This document shows positions 17,980-25,994 of a stretch of DNA of 64,000 nucleotides, piece by piece. The position numbers were made by a program, and so were the translations under genes. Every line of letters begins with the position of its first letter. The stretch's first letter is position 1. Origin of the DNA: Bacteroidales bacterium (lineage in GTDB: Bacteria > Bacteroidota > Bacteroidia > Bacteroidales > UBA932); contig JAFUWY010000034.1 in the NCBI GenBank assembly GCA_017477245.1, positions 1-64,000 of the forward strand. The letters are read 5' to 3'. The notes beneath the pieces were generated by a model that saw only the letters and a program-made list of their open reading frames with translations, ran no database searches and had not been told where the DNA came from.

Positions 17980-18098
17980 GAAATGAAACAACTCTACTCC
18001 GGTTCTGTACCGGAGACTTCTAACCAACAATAATTAACCTTCTATAAGGTAATACACTACTAACTAACCGTAAAGACCCGCTGCGACAGCGGGTCTTT
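17980..18098 (+). ncRNA. Candidate small RNA or leader with a 16-codon ORF
   Basis: A unit of roughly 120 nt between an excellent promoter (17944-17973) and an intrinsic-terminator-like hairpin (18072-18098). It has an internal hairpin CTCCGG-N7-CCGGAG (about 17997-18015). An ATG at 17983 opens MKQLYSGSVPETSNQQ and stops at 18033. It could be a regulatory RNA, a micro-peptide mRNA or a relic leader whose gene was lost to the repeats that follow. No Rfam-type family was recognised. Confidence 0.4.
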
Positions 18099-18119
18099 GT
18101 CGTACTTGGATACGACAAA
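18072..18119 (+). terminator. Terminator-like hairpin pair
   Basis: AAAGACCCGCT-GCGAC-AGCGGGTCTTT (18072-18098) is an 11-bp stem. TTTGTCGTA-CTTGGA-TACGACAAA (18096-18119) shares its last three bases with it. The U-tract after the first stem is short. Confidence 0.6.
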
Positions 18120-18192
18120 GGCCCGGCTCCGCCCCTGGCAACTGTCTTCTCCTCCTGCCAAGGGCGCTGCGCCCCTTCTCTGCCCCCGTCAG

Positions 18193-18393
18193 CTACTGTC
18201 TTTTTCGGTTGACTCCCCGGCGGTGGACCAGGTCCACTTTGACGCCCTGTACCAGGTCCACCACCCCGGCCTCAGAACCCCTTCAGAGCCATTATGGGTG
18301 GACCTGGTACACCCCCTGAAATCCCACCTCGTCCACCTGTCAACGAAAACTATCACCACCAGGGGCACCTAGACCCTTCTCCGCCCCGGGCAA
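18193..18393. repeat. Dispersed ~200-bp repeat, copy 1
   Basis: Starts CTACTGTCTTTTTCGG and ends near CTTCTCCGCCCC. A second copy starts 354 bp later (18547). Both contain GGACCAGGTCCA and GTACCAGGTCCACC with opposing GGTGGACCTGGTA-like segments, so the unit carries short inverted repeats. Confidence 0.7.
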
Positions 18394-18546
18394 CCGGTTT
18401 TCTCTGCTCCCAGGGGCGCCGAGACCCTTCCCCGCCCCTGGCAACCGGTTTTCTCTGCTCCCAGGGGCGCTGAGACCCTTCTCCGCCCCGGGCAACCGGT
18501 TTTCTCTGCTCCCAGGGGCGCTGAGACCCTTCTCCGCCCCGGGCAA
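18372..18546. repeat. 51-bp tandem repeat, about 3.4 copies
   Basis: Units start at 18372, 18423, 18474 and 18525 (GACCCTTCT or GACCCTTCC), an exact 51-bp period with few substitutions. Each holds CAACCGGTTTTCTCTGCTCC and CAGGGGCGC. The period equals 17 codons, so it stays open on the minus strand, but no recognisable protein contains it. Confidence 0.85.
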
Positions 18547-18747
18547 CTACCGTCTTTTTCGGTTGACTCCCCGGCGGTGGACCAGGTCCACTTTGACGCC
18601 CTGTACCAGGTCCACCACCCCTGCCCCAAAACCTCTTCAGAGCCACACTCGGTGTACCAGGTCCACCCCATGAAATCCGACCTCGTCCACCTGTCAACGA
18701 AAACTATCACCACCCGAGGCGCTGGGGCCCTTCTCCGCCCTCGACAC
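18547..18747. repeat. Dispersed ~200-bp repeat, copy 2
   Basis: Direct repeat of 18193-18393 with scattered substitutions, lying on the other side of the 51-bp array. The array is therefore sandwiched between two direct copies. Confidence 0.7.
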
Positions 18748-18748
18748 A

Positions 18749-19365
18749 CCAGTGATTTTAAGATCATGTTTAGTATCAGCAGTTTGCTCATCACGCCCCC
18801 CTAATGAATGGGATCGAGCATTAGCGCTACACGCAGATTTCCGCCGATTGCTGACTAATGCCCGAGCGAGGTAAAAAGGACCGGATAGCGTGAGGAGTAA
18901 AACGCTGACATTCAGTAATAATTGAAAAATGGGGTACTCACTTTCTGGACATACCAGTGATTTTCAGATCTTGTTTAGTATCAGCAGTTTGCTCATCACG
19001 CCCCCCCTAATGAATGGGATCGAGCATTAGAGCTACACGCAGATTTCCGCCGATTGCTGACTAATGCCGGACCAGCGAGATAAAAAGGACCGGATAGCGT
19101 GAGGAGTAAAACGCTGACATTCAGTAATAATTGAAAAATGGGGTACTCACTTTCTGGACATACCAGTGATTTTCAGATCTTATTTAGTATCAGCAGTTTG
19201 CTCATCACGCCCCCCTAATGAATGGGATCGAGCATTAGCGCTACACGCCTGATTTCTGCCGATTGCTGACTAATGACCGACTAGCGAGGTAAAAAGGACC
19301 GGACAGCGTGAGGAGTAAAACGCTGACATTCAGTAATAATCGAAAAACGGGGTACTCAAAACGAA
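18749..19365. repeat. 205-209-bp tandem repeat, three copies
   Basis: Copies begin CCAGTGATTTT near 18749, 18954 and 19163. Each contains CTAATGAATGGGATCGAGCA, ending in a CATTAG inverted relative to its CTAATG, then a block with AAAAAGGACCGGA, GCGTGAGGAGTAAAACGC and TGACATTCAGTAATAAT. On the minus strand each copy opens MSKLLILN, which stops after 10 codons in copies 2 and 3, so coding is unlikely. Copy 3 ends in an inverted repeat GGGGTA/TACCCC (about 19351-19371). Confidence 0.85.
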
Positions 19366-19838
19366 TACCCCACTTTTCACAAACAACTATCTTTCAATGA
19401 ATTGCAACACACGCGGTCTCATATAGATAGATTTTATATTGAGGGGAGATAAAATGAGATAAGGAGATAAGGAGATGAAATAGGTCAAGACATGTGGGCG
19501 ACTCGCCGCCGCTCAATACGCAGAGCGGCGTCTCACTGCGGGGCCAGCGTCTGTGTCATTCGTTCAGAAGTCGGCCAATGCTGAGGGCACCTCCGCCGCG
19601 CATAACCCGGCGCGGCGGATAGCGAAGCTCGGTGCGAGCTTTGGGAGCTCGCACCGGCTTCGCTTGCCCGGGACGGATCAGGACCGTGATGAGGGTAAAC
19701 CGGGACCGTGCATAAGGGTCCGGCCCAAAGACCGGATCGGGAGACCGGAGACGGGATCGGGAGACCGGAGACGGGGTCGGGAGACGGGAGGAGAAAGACG
19801 GGAGACGGGAGGAAAAAGACGGGAGACGGGAGGGGGAA
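19366..19838. other. Non-coding stretch with strong hairpins and G-rich microsatellite
   Basis: Three stem-loops in tandem: CGCCGCTC/GAGCGGCG (19507-19530), CCGCCGCG/CGCGGCGG (19593-19618) and a long imperfect stem whose arms are 19622-19640 and 19646-19663 (GCGAAGC... pairing with ...GCTTCGC). Then about 19733-19833 is a degenerate purine-rich repeat of GGGAGAC and GGAGACGGG units. No gene is supported; the short ORF across it is built from these repeats. Confidence 0.7.
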
Positions 19839-20603
19839 TTACTTGACAGGGACGAGCCGGACCTCGTAGAGGCGGGGCCAGTATTTGCCGGTCAGGTAGA
19901 TCTTGCCGGTGGCGGGATCCTGTGCGATGCCGTTGAGCACGTCGGTCTCGGGCTTGCGGAGCGAACGCGGCAGCAAGCCGCTGCAGTCGATGCTCGCCTC
20001 GACCACGCCGTCGGCCGGGTTGATGATCACGATCAGGTCCGTCGTGTAGACATTCGCCCAAACTTTGCCATCGATGTACTCCAGTTCATTGAGGTAGCGC
20101 ACCGGGCGTCCGTCCATCGTCACGTTCACCGACCGCTCCTGCTTGAACTCCGGCGTCAGGAAGTACAGCCGGGAAGATCCGTCCGACGCGATCAGCGATT
20201 TCCCGTCCGTGGTCAGGCCCCAGCCCTCGCGCGGATAGGAATAGGTCTGCTTATACTGGAGCGTGGCGGCATCGTAGACGAACGCCACCTTGTTGAGCCA
20301 GGTCAGGATGTAGAGGTTGCCGTCCAGCATGACGGAGCCCTCGGCGAAGTACTTCTGCTGGAAATCCATCTTGCGCAGGACCTTGCCCGTCGCGAGCTCC
20401 ACCTCGCGGAACGACGACTCGCCGAACTGGCCGGTGCTCTCGAAGAAACGTCCTCCGTCGAAGAACAGTCCCTGGGTATAAGCCTTCGTGTCGTGCGTAT
20501 ACTCCTTCACGACCTCGATCTTGTATTGCTTCACGCGCGCGGCACAGCCCGTGCACACCAGGGCGAGCAGCAGCGCCCATCCGATCCGAATGATTCCTTT
20601 CAT
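19839..20603 (-). CDS. Glutaminyl-peptide cyclotransferase-like lipoprotein
   Basis: 254 aa, starting at ATG 20603; an upstream TTG (20630) would lie ahead of the promoter. Lipobox LVCTGC (about 20). The five-bladed propeller-like body matches plant-type glutamine cyclotransferases (PF05096): YTQGLFFDGGRFFESTG, SFREVELATGKVL, YILTWLNKVAFVYD, SDGSSRLYFL and LNELEYIDGKVWANVY are the conserved stretches. These enzymes cyclise N-terminal Gln to pyroglutamate. The product would sit in the periplasm or on the outer membrane. Confidence 0.85.
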   Translation of the reverse strand: MKGIIRIGWALLLALVCTGCAARVKQYKIEVVKEYTHDTKAYTQGLFFDGGRFFESTGQFGESSFREVELATGKVLRKMDFQQKYFAEGSVMLDGNLYILTWLNKVAFVYDAATLQYKQTYSYPREGWGLTTDGKSLIASDGSSRLYFLTPEFKQERSVNVTMDGRPVRYLNELEYIDGKVWANVYTTDLIVIINPADGVVEASIDCSGLLPRSLRKPETDVLNGIAQDPATGKIYLTGKYWPRLYEVRLVPVK

Positions 20604-20608
20604 GTCCA

Positions 20609-20654
20609 CAAAGATACCATTTTTCTCCAAGTCCGTGAAAAATACTTATCTTTG
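20609..20654. promoter_or_regulatory. Divergent promoters, glutaminyl cyclase and GH106
   Basis: The minus strand has TATCTTTG at 20616-20609, only 5 nt before the ATG at 20603, so that transcript would start at or in its start codon. The plus strand has TATCTTTG at 20647-20654, 40 nt before the GH106 ATG. -33 boxes are weak. Confidence 0.6.
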
Positions 20655-20694
20655 TATGATAGCGCCCCAAGCGAAGACACCAATTATCAACGAT

Positions 20695-23580
20695 ATGAAA
20701 CAGACTCTCAAGCGCACCCTGCGCACGACCCTGACGACCGCGGCGGCAGCCCTGCTGCTGGTCGCCTGCGACCGGCCCGCCACCCCGGCCAAGCCCGAAA
20801 CCGGCGAGCTCGGCTGGCCCGAGATCACCCGGGAGAACAAACCCTGGACCCGCTGGTGGTGGCCCGCCAGCGCCGTGGGCAAAGCCGACATCGACACGAT
20901 GGTGGAGCAATACGCCGACGCCGGCCTGGGCGGCATGGAGGTGACCACCATCTACGGCGCCAAAGGCTACGAGGACCAGTTCCTGGACTACCTCACCCCC
21001 GCCTGGATGGACCTCTTCACCTATACCCTGGAACAAGCCGACGCCCACGGGCTGGGCATCGACCTGGCCAACGCCTCCGGCTGGCCCTTCGGCGGCCCCT
21101 GGGTCACCCCGGACTACGCCTGCCGCTACCTGGCCAACAAGACTTTCCGCCTGAAAGGCGGCGAAAGGCTCACGGACAAGATCCAGTATACCGAACCAGC
21201 CATGGTCCGCACCATCGGCACGCCCGATGACATCTCGCGCATGGCCTACCCCATCGCCCAGAACGACAGCCTGCAGCAGCACGCCTACGAGCAGGTCCGC
21301 TACCCGCAGGACCTCCCCCTGCTCGCCGTCACGGCCCACAGCGCCGCAGGTGCCTATGAAGACTTGACCGCCAAGGTCCAGGCCGACGGCACCCTCGACT
21401 GGACGGCGCCGGATGGAGACTGGACCGTCTGCGCCCTCTTCCTCGGCTGGCACGGCAAGCTCGTGGAGCGCGCCGGCCCGGGCGGCGAGGGCGACGTCAT
21501 CGACCATTTCTCCGCCGAGGCCATCGACCGCTATCTCAAGAAGTTCGACGAAGCGTTCCAGGGCTACGACGTCAGCAAGATCCGTTACTACTTCAACGAC
21601 TCCTACGAAGTGGACGACGCCCGCGGCAACTCCGACTGGACCCCGGATTTCTTCGAGCAGTTCCAGGCCCGCCGCGGCTATGACCTGAAGCCGCACATGG
21701 CCGAGCTTCTCGGCGTGGCCGGCGACAAGGACGTCCAGGACCGCGTGGTCTTCGACTACCGCGAGACCATCGGCGAGCTGCTGCGCGAGACCTACTCCGC
21801 CCGCTGGCAGGCCTGGGCCGCCGCCCAGGGCAAGGGCATCCGCAACCAGGCCCACGGCTCCCCCGCCAACATCATGGACCTGTACGGCGTCAGCGACGTG
21901 CCCGAGACCGAGGGCCGCAGCATCATCGGCATGAAGACCGCCTCGTCGGCCGCCCACGTGACCGACAAGCCGCTCACCTCGGCCGAAGCCTGCACCTGGC
22001 TGAACGAGCACTTCCTCTCCACGCTCGGCGACGTCAAGACCTCCGTCGACACCTATTTCCTGTCCGGCGTCAACCACATCTTCTACCACGGTACCTGCCT
22101 CTCCCCCAACGATGCACCCTGGCCGGGCTGGATGTTCTATGCCGCCGTGCACTTCCAGCCGGTCAACCCGTTCTGGAAGGATTTCGGCGCCTTCAACACC
22201 TACGTAGCCCGCTGCCAGAGCTTCCTGCAGGCAGGCCATCCGGACTCCGACATCCTGCTCTTCTTCGACGCCACCGACCTGCTCTCCGAGCGCGGCCGCG
22301 AGCAGCTCCTCTTCCACATGGGCCAGAACACCCCGGCCCAGAGCGCGATCGGCAAATCCGCCGAGGCCCTCTACAACCGCGGCTACACCTGGGACTACAT
22401 CACGGACAAGATGGTCCGCGAGAGCATCCGGGCCGACCATGGGGACATCGTCACCCTGGGCGGCAGCCGCTACAAGACCCTCATCGTGCCCGAGTGTGAC
22501 AAGATGTACCTCTCCACGTTCGAGCAGCTCCTCGCCCTGGCCCGCAAAGGAGCCACCATCCTGGTCGAGAACGAACTTCCCAAGGACGTGCCCGGCCTGA
22601 CCGACCTGGAGCAGAACCGCGCCCGGCTCGAGAAGCTCAAGGCCGGCCTGCGCTTCTCCGAAGAGAACGGCATCCGCACCGCCCGCGTGGGCAAGGGGCG
22701 CATCTGCGTCTCCGCGGACCTCGACGCCTTGCTCGCGAGCGCGGGCGTCAGCCGCGAGCGGATGTACGACAACGGCCTGCAGTGCATCAGCCGCGTCAAG
22801 GATGACGGCGGACGCTACTATTTCGTCAAGAACCCGACGGCCGCCGCGATCGAAGGATGGATCCCCGTGGACGCTGTCTGCGGCAGCATCGGCATCTACG
22901 ACCCGATGGACGGCCGCTTCGGCTTCGGGCGCATCCGCACGGCCGAAGACGGGAAGGCCGAAGTCTGGATGAAGCTCGAACCCGACCAGTCCCTGCTGCT
23001 CGAGACCTTCGCCGGCACCTACGAAGGGGCGGCGTTCCCCTTCTACAAGCTGGACGGCGGCCGCCGGATCCTGACCGGCGACTGGACCGTGACCTTCTCC
23101 GACGGCGGCCCGGCCCTGCCGGCGCAGCGCACCGTCAGCCGGCTCGGCTCCTGGACCCTCTACGGCAAGCCCTATGAGGCCTTCTCCGGCACGGCCGAGT
23201 ACAAGTACCGCCTCGCCCCGGTCGAAGGCGCAGCCGAAGCCTGGGAGCTCGACCTCGGCGACGTGCACGAGAGCGCCAGCGTCTGGTTCGACGGCAAGTG
23301 CATCGGCACGCTCTTCGAGAAGCCGTGGGCCGTCCGCCTCACGCAGGAGCAGGTCCGCCGCGGCGGCGAGCTCGTCATCAAGGTGTCCAACCTGATGGCC
23401 AACCGCATCATCGACATGGACCGCCGCGGAGAACACTGGCAGATCCTGTACAACGCCAACATCTCGCCGCGCCTGCCCATCAGCCGCGGCCCGGACGGCG
23501 GATTCAGCGCTGCCCGCTGGGACATCCGCGAATCCGGCCTCATGGGTCCCGTCACGCTCGCCCCGCTGAAAGCCGAATAA
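20695..23580 (+). CDS. GH106-type alpha-L-rhamnosidase lipoprotein
   Basis: 961 aa from MKQTLKRTLRTT; the open frame reaches back to 20488 but only this ATG gives a signal peptide (lipobox LLLVAC, about 25). KPWTRWWWPASAVGKADID and GLGGMEVTTIYGAKGY are the opening motif of GH106 rhamnosidases, followed by the (beta/alpha)8 barrel (ANASGWPFGGPW, YYFNDSYEVDD) and C-terminal beta domains with a GH2-like jelly roll (WFDGKCIGTLFEKPWAVRL). GH106 enzymes release terminal L-rhamnose from rhamnogalacturonan or other pectins by inversion. Its own promoter and terminator make it monocistronic. Confidence 0.88.
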   Translation: MKQTLKRTLRTTLTTAAAALLLVACDRPATPAKPETGELGWPEITRENKPWTRWWWPASAVGKADIDTMVEQYADAGLGGMEVTTIYGAKGYEDQFLDYLTPAWMDLFTYTLEQADAHGLGIDLANASGWPFGGPWVTPDYACRYLANKTFRLKGGERLTDKIQYTEPAMVRTIGTPDDISRMAYPIAQNDSLQQHAYEQVRYPQDLPLLAVTAHSAAGAYEDLTAKVQADGTLDWTAPDGDWTVCALFLGWHGKLVERAGPGGEGDVIDHFSAEAIDRYLKKFDEAFQGYDVSKIRYYFNDSYEVDDARGNSDWTPDFFEQFQARRGYDLKPHMAELLGVAGDKDVQDRVVFDYRETIGELLRETYSARWQAWAAAQGKGIRNQAHGSPANIMDLYGVSDVPETEGRSIIGMKTASSAAHVTDKPLTSAEACTWLNEHFLSTLGDVKTSVDTYFLSGVNHIFYHGTCLSPNDAPWPGWMFYAAVHFQPVNPFWKDFGAFNTYVARCQSFLQAGHPDSDILLFFDATDLLSERGREQLLFHMGQNTPAQSAIGKSAEALYNRGYTWDYITDKMVRESIRADHGDIVTLGGSRYKTLIVPECDKMYLSTFEQLLALARKGATILVENELPKDVPGLTDLEQNRARLEKLKAGLRFSEENGIRTARVGKGRICVSADLDALLASAGVSRERMYDNGLQCISRVKDDGGRYYFVKNPTAAAIEGWIPVDAVCGSIGIYDPMDGRFGFGRIRTAEDGKAEVWMKLEPDQSLLLETFAGTYEGAAFPFYKLDGGRRILTGDWTVTFSDGGPALPAQRTVSRLGSWTLYGKPYEAFSGTAEYKYRLAPVEGAAEAWELDLGDVHESASVWFDGKCIGTLFEKPWAVRLTQEQVRRGGELVIKVSNLMANRIIDMDRRGEHWQILYNANISPRLPISRGPDGGFSAARWDIRESGLMGPVTLAPLKAE

Positions 23581-23597
23581 CGGTACCGATTTTTAAA

Positions 23598-23633
23598 ATT
23601 GCCGCAAAGATCGTATCTTTGCGGCAATTATTT
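23598..23633 (+). terminator. Intrinsic terminator after the rhamnosidase
   Basis: A perfect 14-bp inverted repeat, ATTGCCGCAAAGAT-CGT-ATCTTTGCGGCAAT (23598-23628), followed by TATTTTT. The second arm includes TATCTTTG (23614-23621), which also fits the -7 box of an rnpB promoter. Confidence 0.85.
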
Positions 23634-23640
23634 TTAGGAT

Positions 23641-23999
23641 AAGGTGGAGCGATCTGTCGCTCTGAAAGGCTTCAGCCTGAAAGGGAGGAAAGTCCGGACA
23701 GGACAGGGCATCCCGCTGCGGAAAGCGCAGGTAGGGGTAACCTTACGCCCGTCGTAACAGAGAATGACCGCCGGCACACAAGCGTGGGAGGCTTCGGCCG
23801 CACACCACGCGCCGGCAAGGGTGAAAACGCGGGGCAAGAGCCCACGACGCACGTCAGCGATGCCGTGCGGGTACGACACCGGGACCTGCAAAACCAAATA
23901 TACTGGCAGATGAGGACGGCCCGTCCGATGCCAGGGGGTAGGTTGCGAAGATAAATGGCAGAAAATCCGTGAACAGGATCCGGCTTATGGCTCCACCTT
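23641..23999 (+). ncRNA. rnpB: RNase P RNA
   Basis: 359 nt. The bacterial A-type signature GAGGAAAGTCCGGAC lies at 23685-23699. The closing helix P1 is AAGGTGGAGC (23641) with GCTCCACCTT (23990). The 3' portion GATCCGGCTTATGGCTCC is the typical end. It matures the 5' ends of tRNAs together with RnpA. Its 3' end overlaps the stop of the convergent GNAT gene by 15 nt. Confidence 0.96.
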
Positions 24000-25121
24000 T
24001 TCTTTTTTCTTCTTGCGCTGCAGACTCTTGCGCAGCTTTTTCTCCGCTTCGGCCACCTGCATCTTCTGCCGCTCCAGGAATTCGTTGAACTGGCGGACGC
24101 GCTTGTCGTCCCGGACCGAAGACAGCTTGGCGGCCAGCTCCTCCGCCCCCGTGCGCATGCCCGGGAAGCGGATGCGCATCTTCTCCGCCAGGTGGCGGAA
24201 ATACGGCTCCTTGTGGCGGTCGCGCTTGTCGGCGTACATCTCGTCGTAGCAGATCAGGATGCCCGTATCGTAGGCATTGAAGAACTCGTCGTTGATCCCG
24301 GTGCCCAGCATCTTCATCGTCGGGGAGATGTTCATGTAGGAATTCACCAGCGGCGGGATGTTGTAGCCCAGCTTGCGGACCGCCTCCTTGAGGTTGCGGT
24401 AGTCCGACTTGAAATCGTCGTCCTTGAGGATCAGGTCCAGCAGGCGGCCGTCGGTCTCCTCCTCCACGGGATACTTGGGACGGGCCAGCTCGTCGGGATC
24501 CGGGAAATGCTTCCACAGGAAGTGCTGGATCAGCTCGCGGCAGGACTTGTCGAAGGTCGGATAGATCGTCATCTTGCCGAGGCAGTACATGATGCCGGGA
24601 TGCTGGAGGATCACGGCGGCGATGCCGTCCCACAGGTTGTCCAGGGCGAAGATCGCCTTGGCGCCCGCCTTGGAGCTCTGGTACTCCGGCGTCACGAAGG
24701 AGCGCCCCAGCTCCATCGTATGCGGGAGGTAGTCCCGGATGAAGGTATCCGAGTAGCGGAACATGTGCGAGGAGGTGATATGGGGTTGCCCGTCCTCCTG
24801 CATCTTGATATCGGGGCCGAGGATGAACCGGTAGCCGCCGATGATGGCGTCCGCGTCCGGATCCCAGATGATGATCTGCTTGTAGGGGCGGTCCTTCGTG
24901 GTGTCGAACTCGTCCAGGTCGACGGACAGGCCGGTGCCGCCGCCGGAGTCGCGGAATGCGATCTCGCGCAGCCGCCCGATCTCCAGCAGGACATTGGGAG
25001 AATCGAGCCCGTCGACAACGTAGATCTCGTTGCCGGCCTTATTCGTATTGCACAGTTTCTTTTCGGGGGTAAGTTCCGCTTTGAGCAGGTCCAGGCTTAC
25101 CGGATCCAGGACTTTTTCCAT
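23985..25121 (-). CDS. glsB: GNAT-type N-acyltransferase, probable glycine lipid synthase GlsB
   Basis: 378 aa. The N-terminal two thirds are an acyl-homoserine/OlsB-type GNAT fold: LREIAFRDSGGGTG, IIIWDPDADAIIGGYRFILG, MELGRSFVTPEYQ and AIFALDNLWDGIAAVI. The end (about 340-378) is very Lys-rich. In Bacteroides thetaiotaomicron a GNAT/acyltransferase pair (GlsB, GlsA) makes N-acyl then O-acyl glycine lipid. The same pairing here (13 nt downstream of a PlsC-like gene) supports that call; the ornithine-lipid enzyme OlsB is the alternative. Confidence 0.6.
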   Translation of the reverse strand: MEKVLDPVSLDLLKAELTPEKKLCNTNKAGNEIYVVDGLDSPNVLLEIGRLREIAFRDSGGGTGLSVDLDEFDTTKDRPYKQIIIWDPDADAIIGGYRFILGPDIKMQEDGQPHITSSHMFRYSDTFIRDYLPHTMELGRSFVTPEYQSSKAGAKAIFALDNLWDGIAAVILQHPGIMYCLGKMTIYPTFDKSCRELIQHFLWKHFPDPDELARPKYPVEEETDGRLLDLILKDDDFKSDYRNLKEAVRKLGYNIPPLVNSYMNISPTMKMLGTGINDEFFNAYDTGILICYDEMYADKRDRHKEPYFRHLAEKMRIRFPGMRTGAEELAAKLSSVRDDKRVRQFNEFLERQKMQVAEAEKKLRKSLQRKKKKEKVEP

Positions 25122-25133
25122 ATCGAAGCAAGG

Positions 25134-25946
25134 TTATAATTGGTATACTTTCTCACGGACCCAGGCCGCCCATTCGAGCGGTTTGCGGGTCTTGTCGAAG
25201 GTGGCAGCCGGGATGGGCTTGCCGAGGACGATCCTGAAGGTCTTGTGCCGGGCATGGTAAAATGCGTCGGGCAGGAACAGCATCCCGAAGTTGAACTTGG
25301 TCTTCAGGAACTTGCGGAAGAACCAGTCGGCACGGTAGAAGCGCGCGGGATTGCGGCCGATGAAGTGGACCGGCACGACCGCGCGGTCCGTCTCCACGCT
25401 CTTGGTGAGGAAAGTCTTGGTCCACGGCAGGTCCTGGATCTTGCCGTCCACCTTGCGCGAACAGCTGCCGGCCGGAAACATGAGCAGGTGGTCGTCCGAG
25501 CGGTAGGCCTCGTCGATGAGGACGGGGAGGTTCCGCGCCTGTCCGCCCACCTTGTTGATCCCGATGCAGAGCGGGGCAAGGGGCTTGATGTAGAGCAGGA
25601 AATCGTTGACCAGCATCTTCATGGGGCCGAAGTTGTGGGAGATCAGCGAACACAGGGCGATGCCGTCCACCGCGCCGAGCGGGTGGTTGGAGGCGAAGGT
25701 ATAGCGCGTACCGTCCGCCGGGACGTTCTCCAGGCCCTCCACTTCGATCCGGACATCCATCTGCTCCAGCAGGTCGTCACAGAACGCCACGCCGTCATAT
25801 CCGCGCCGCAGGATGCTGTTCATCCAGTCCTGGTGCACGAAACGCTTCATGAAGCGCACGACGAATCCGGGGACCTTCTTCCCCTTGAACTTGGCAGCGA
25901 CAATGCTGTCCAGATCCAACAAACGATCGGAAATCTCTTCAGACAT
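25134..25946 (-). CDS. glsA: PlsC-like acyltransferase, probable glycine lipid O-acyltransferase GlsA
   Basis: 270 aa. The acyltransferase His/Asp motif is in ASNHPLGAVDGIAL (about 88-101), with the second motif FPAGSCSRK (about 158) and VPVHFIGRNP. The fold and length fit 1-acyl-lysolipid acyltransferases of the haemolysin-like kind, which add the second (O-linked) chain to amino-acid lipids. It is the first gene of the two-gene unit and has its own promoter (25969-25976). Confidence 0.62.
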   Translation of the reverse strand: MSEEISDRLLDLDSIVAAKFKGKKVPGFVVRFMKRFVHQDWMNSILRRGYDGVAFCDDLLEQMDVRIEVEGLENVPADGTRYTFASNHPLGAVDGIALCSLISHNFGPMKMLVNDFLLYIKPLAPLCIGINKVGGQARNLPVLIDEAYRSDDHLLMFPAGSCSRKVDGKIQDLPWTKTFLTKSVETDRAVVPVHFIGRNPARFYRADWFFRKFLKTKFNFGMLFLPDAFYHARHKTFRIVLGKPIPAATFDKTRKPLEWAAWVREKVYQL

Positions 25947-25968
25947 GCCTGGCAGGTTTTAGCAAAGA

Positions 25969-25976
25969 CAAATATA
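25969..25976 (-). promoter_or_regulatory. Promoter -7 box of the glsA-glsB pair
   Basis: TATATTTG on the minus strand, 22 nt before the ATG at 25946; TTTTTAACGG upstream lacks a clear TTG. It separates this pair from rimO transcription. Confidence 0.5.
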
Positions 25977-25994
25977 TGAAAATTCCGTTAAAAA

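Noticed and set aside
18372..18546. Possible CRISPR array
   Set aside because: Units are contiguous with no spacers between them and no cas genes are near.
18369..18794. A 141-codon minus-strand ORF through the 51-bp repeats
   Set aside because: It exists only because the period is 51 and crosses three unrelated repeat types; adjacent copies of the leading unit stop at codon 11. Treated as repeat sequence.
19553..19846. 97-codon plus-strand ORF
   Set aside because: Composed of the stem-loops and GGGAGAC repeats; no start signal and no domain.
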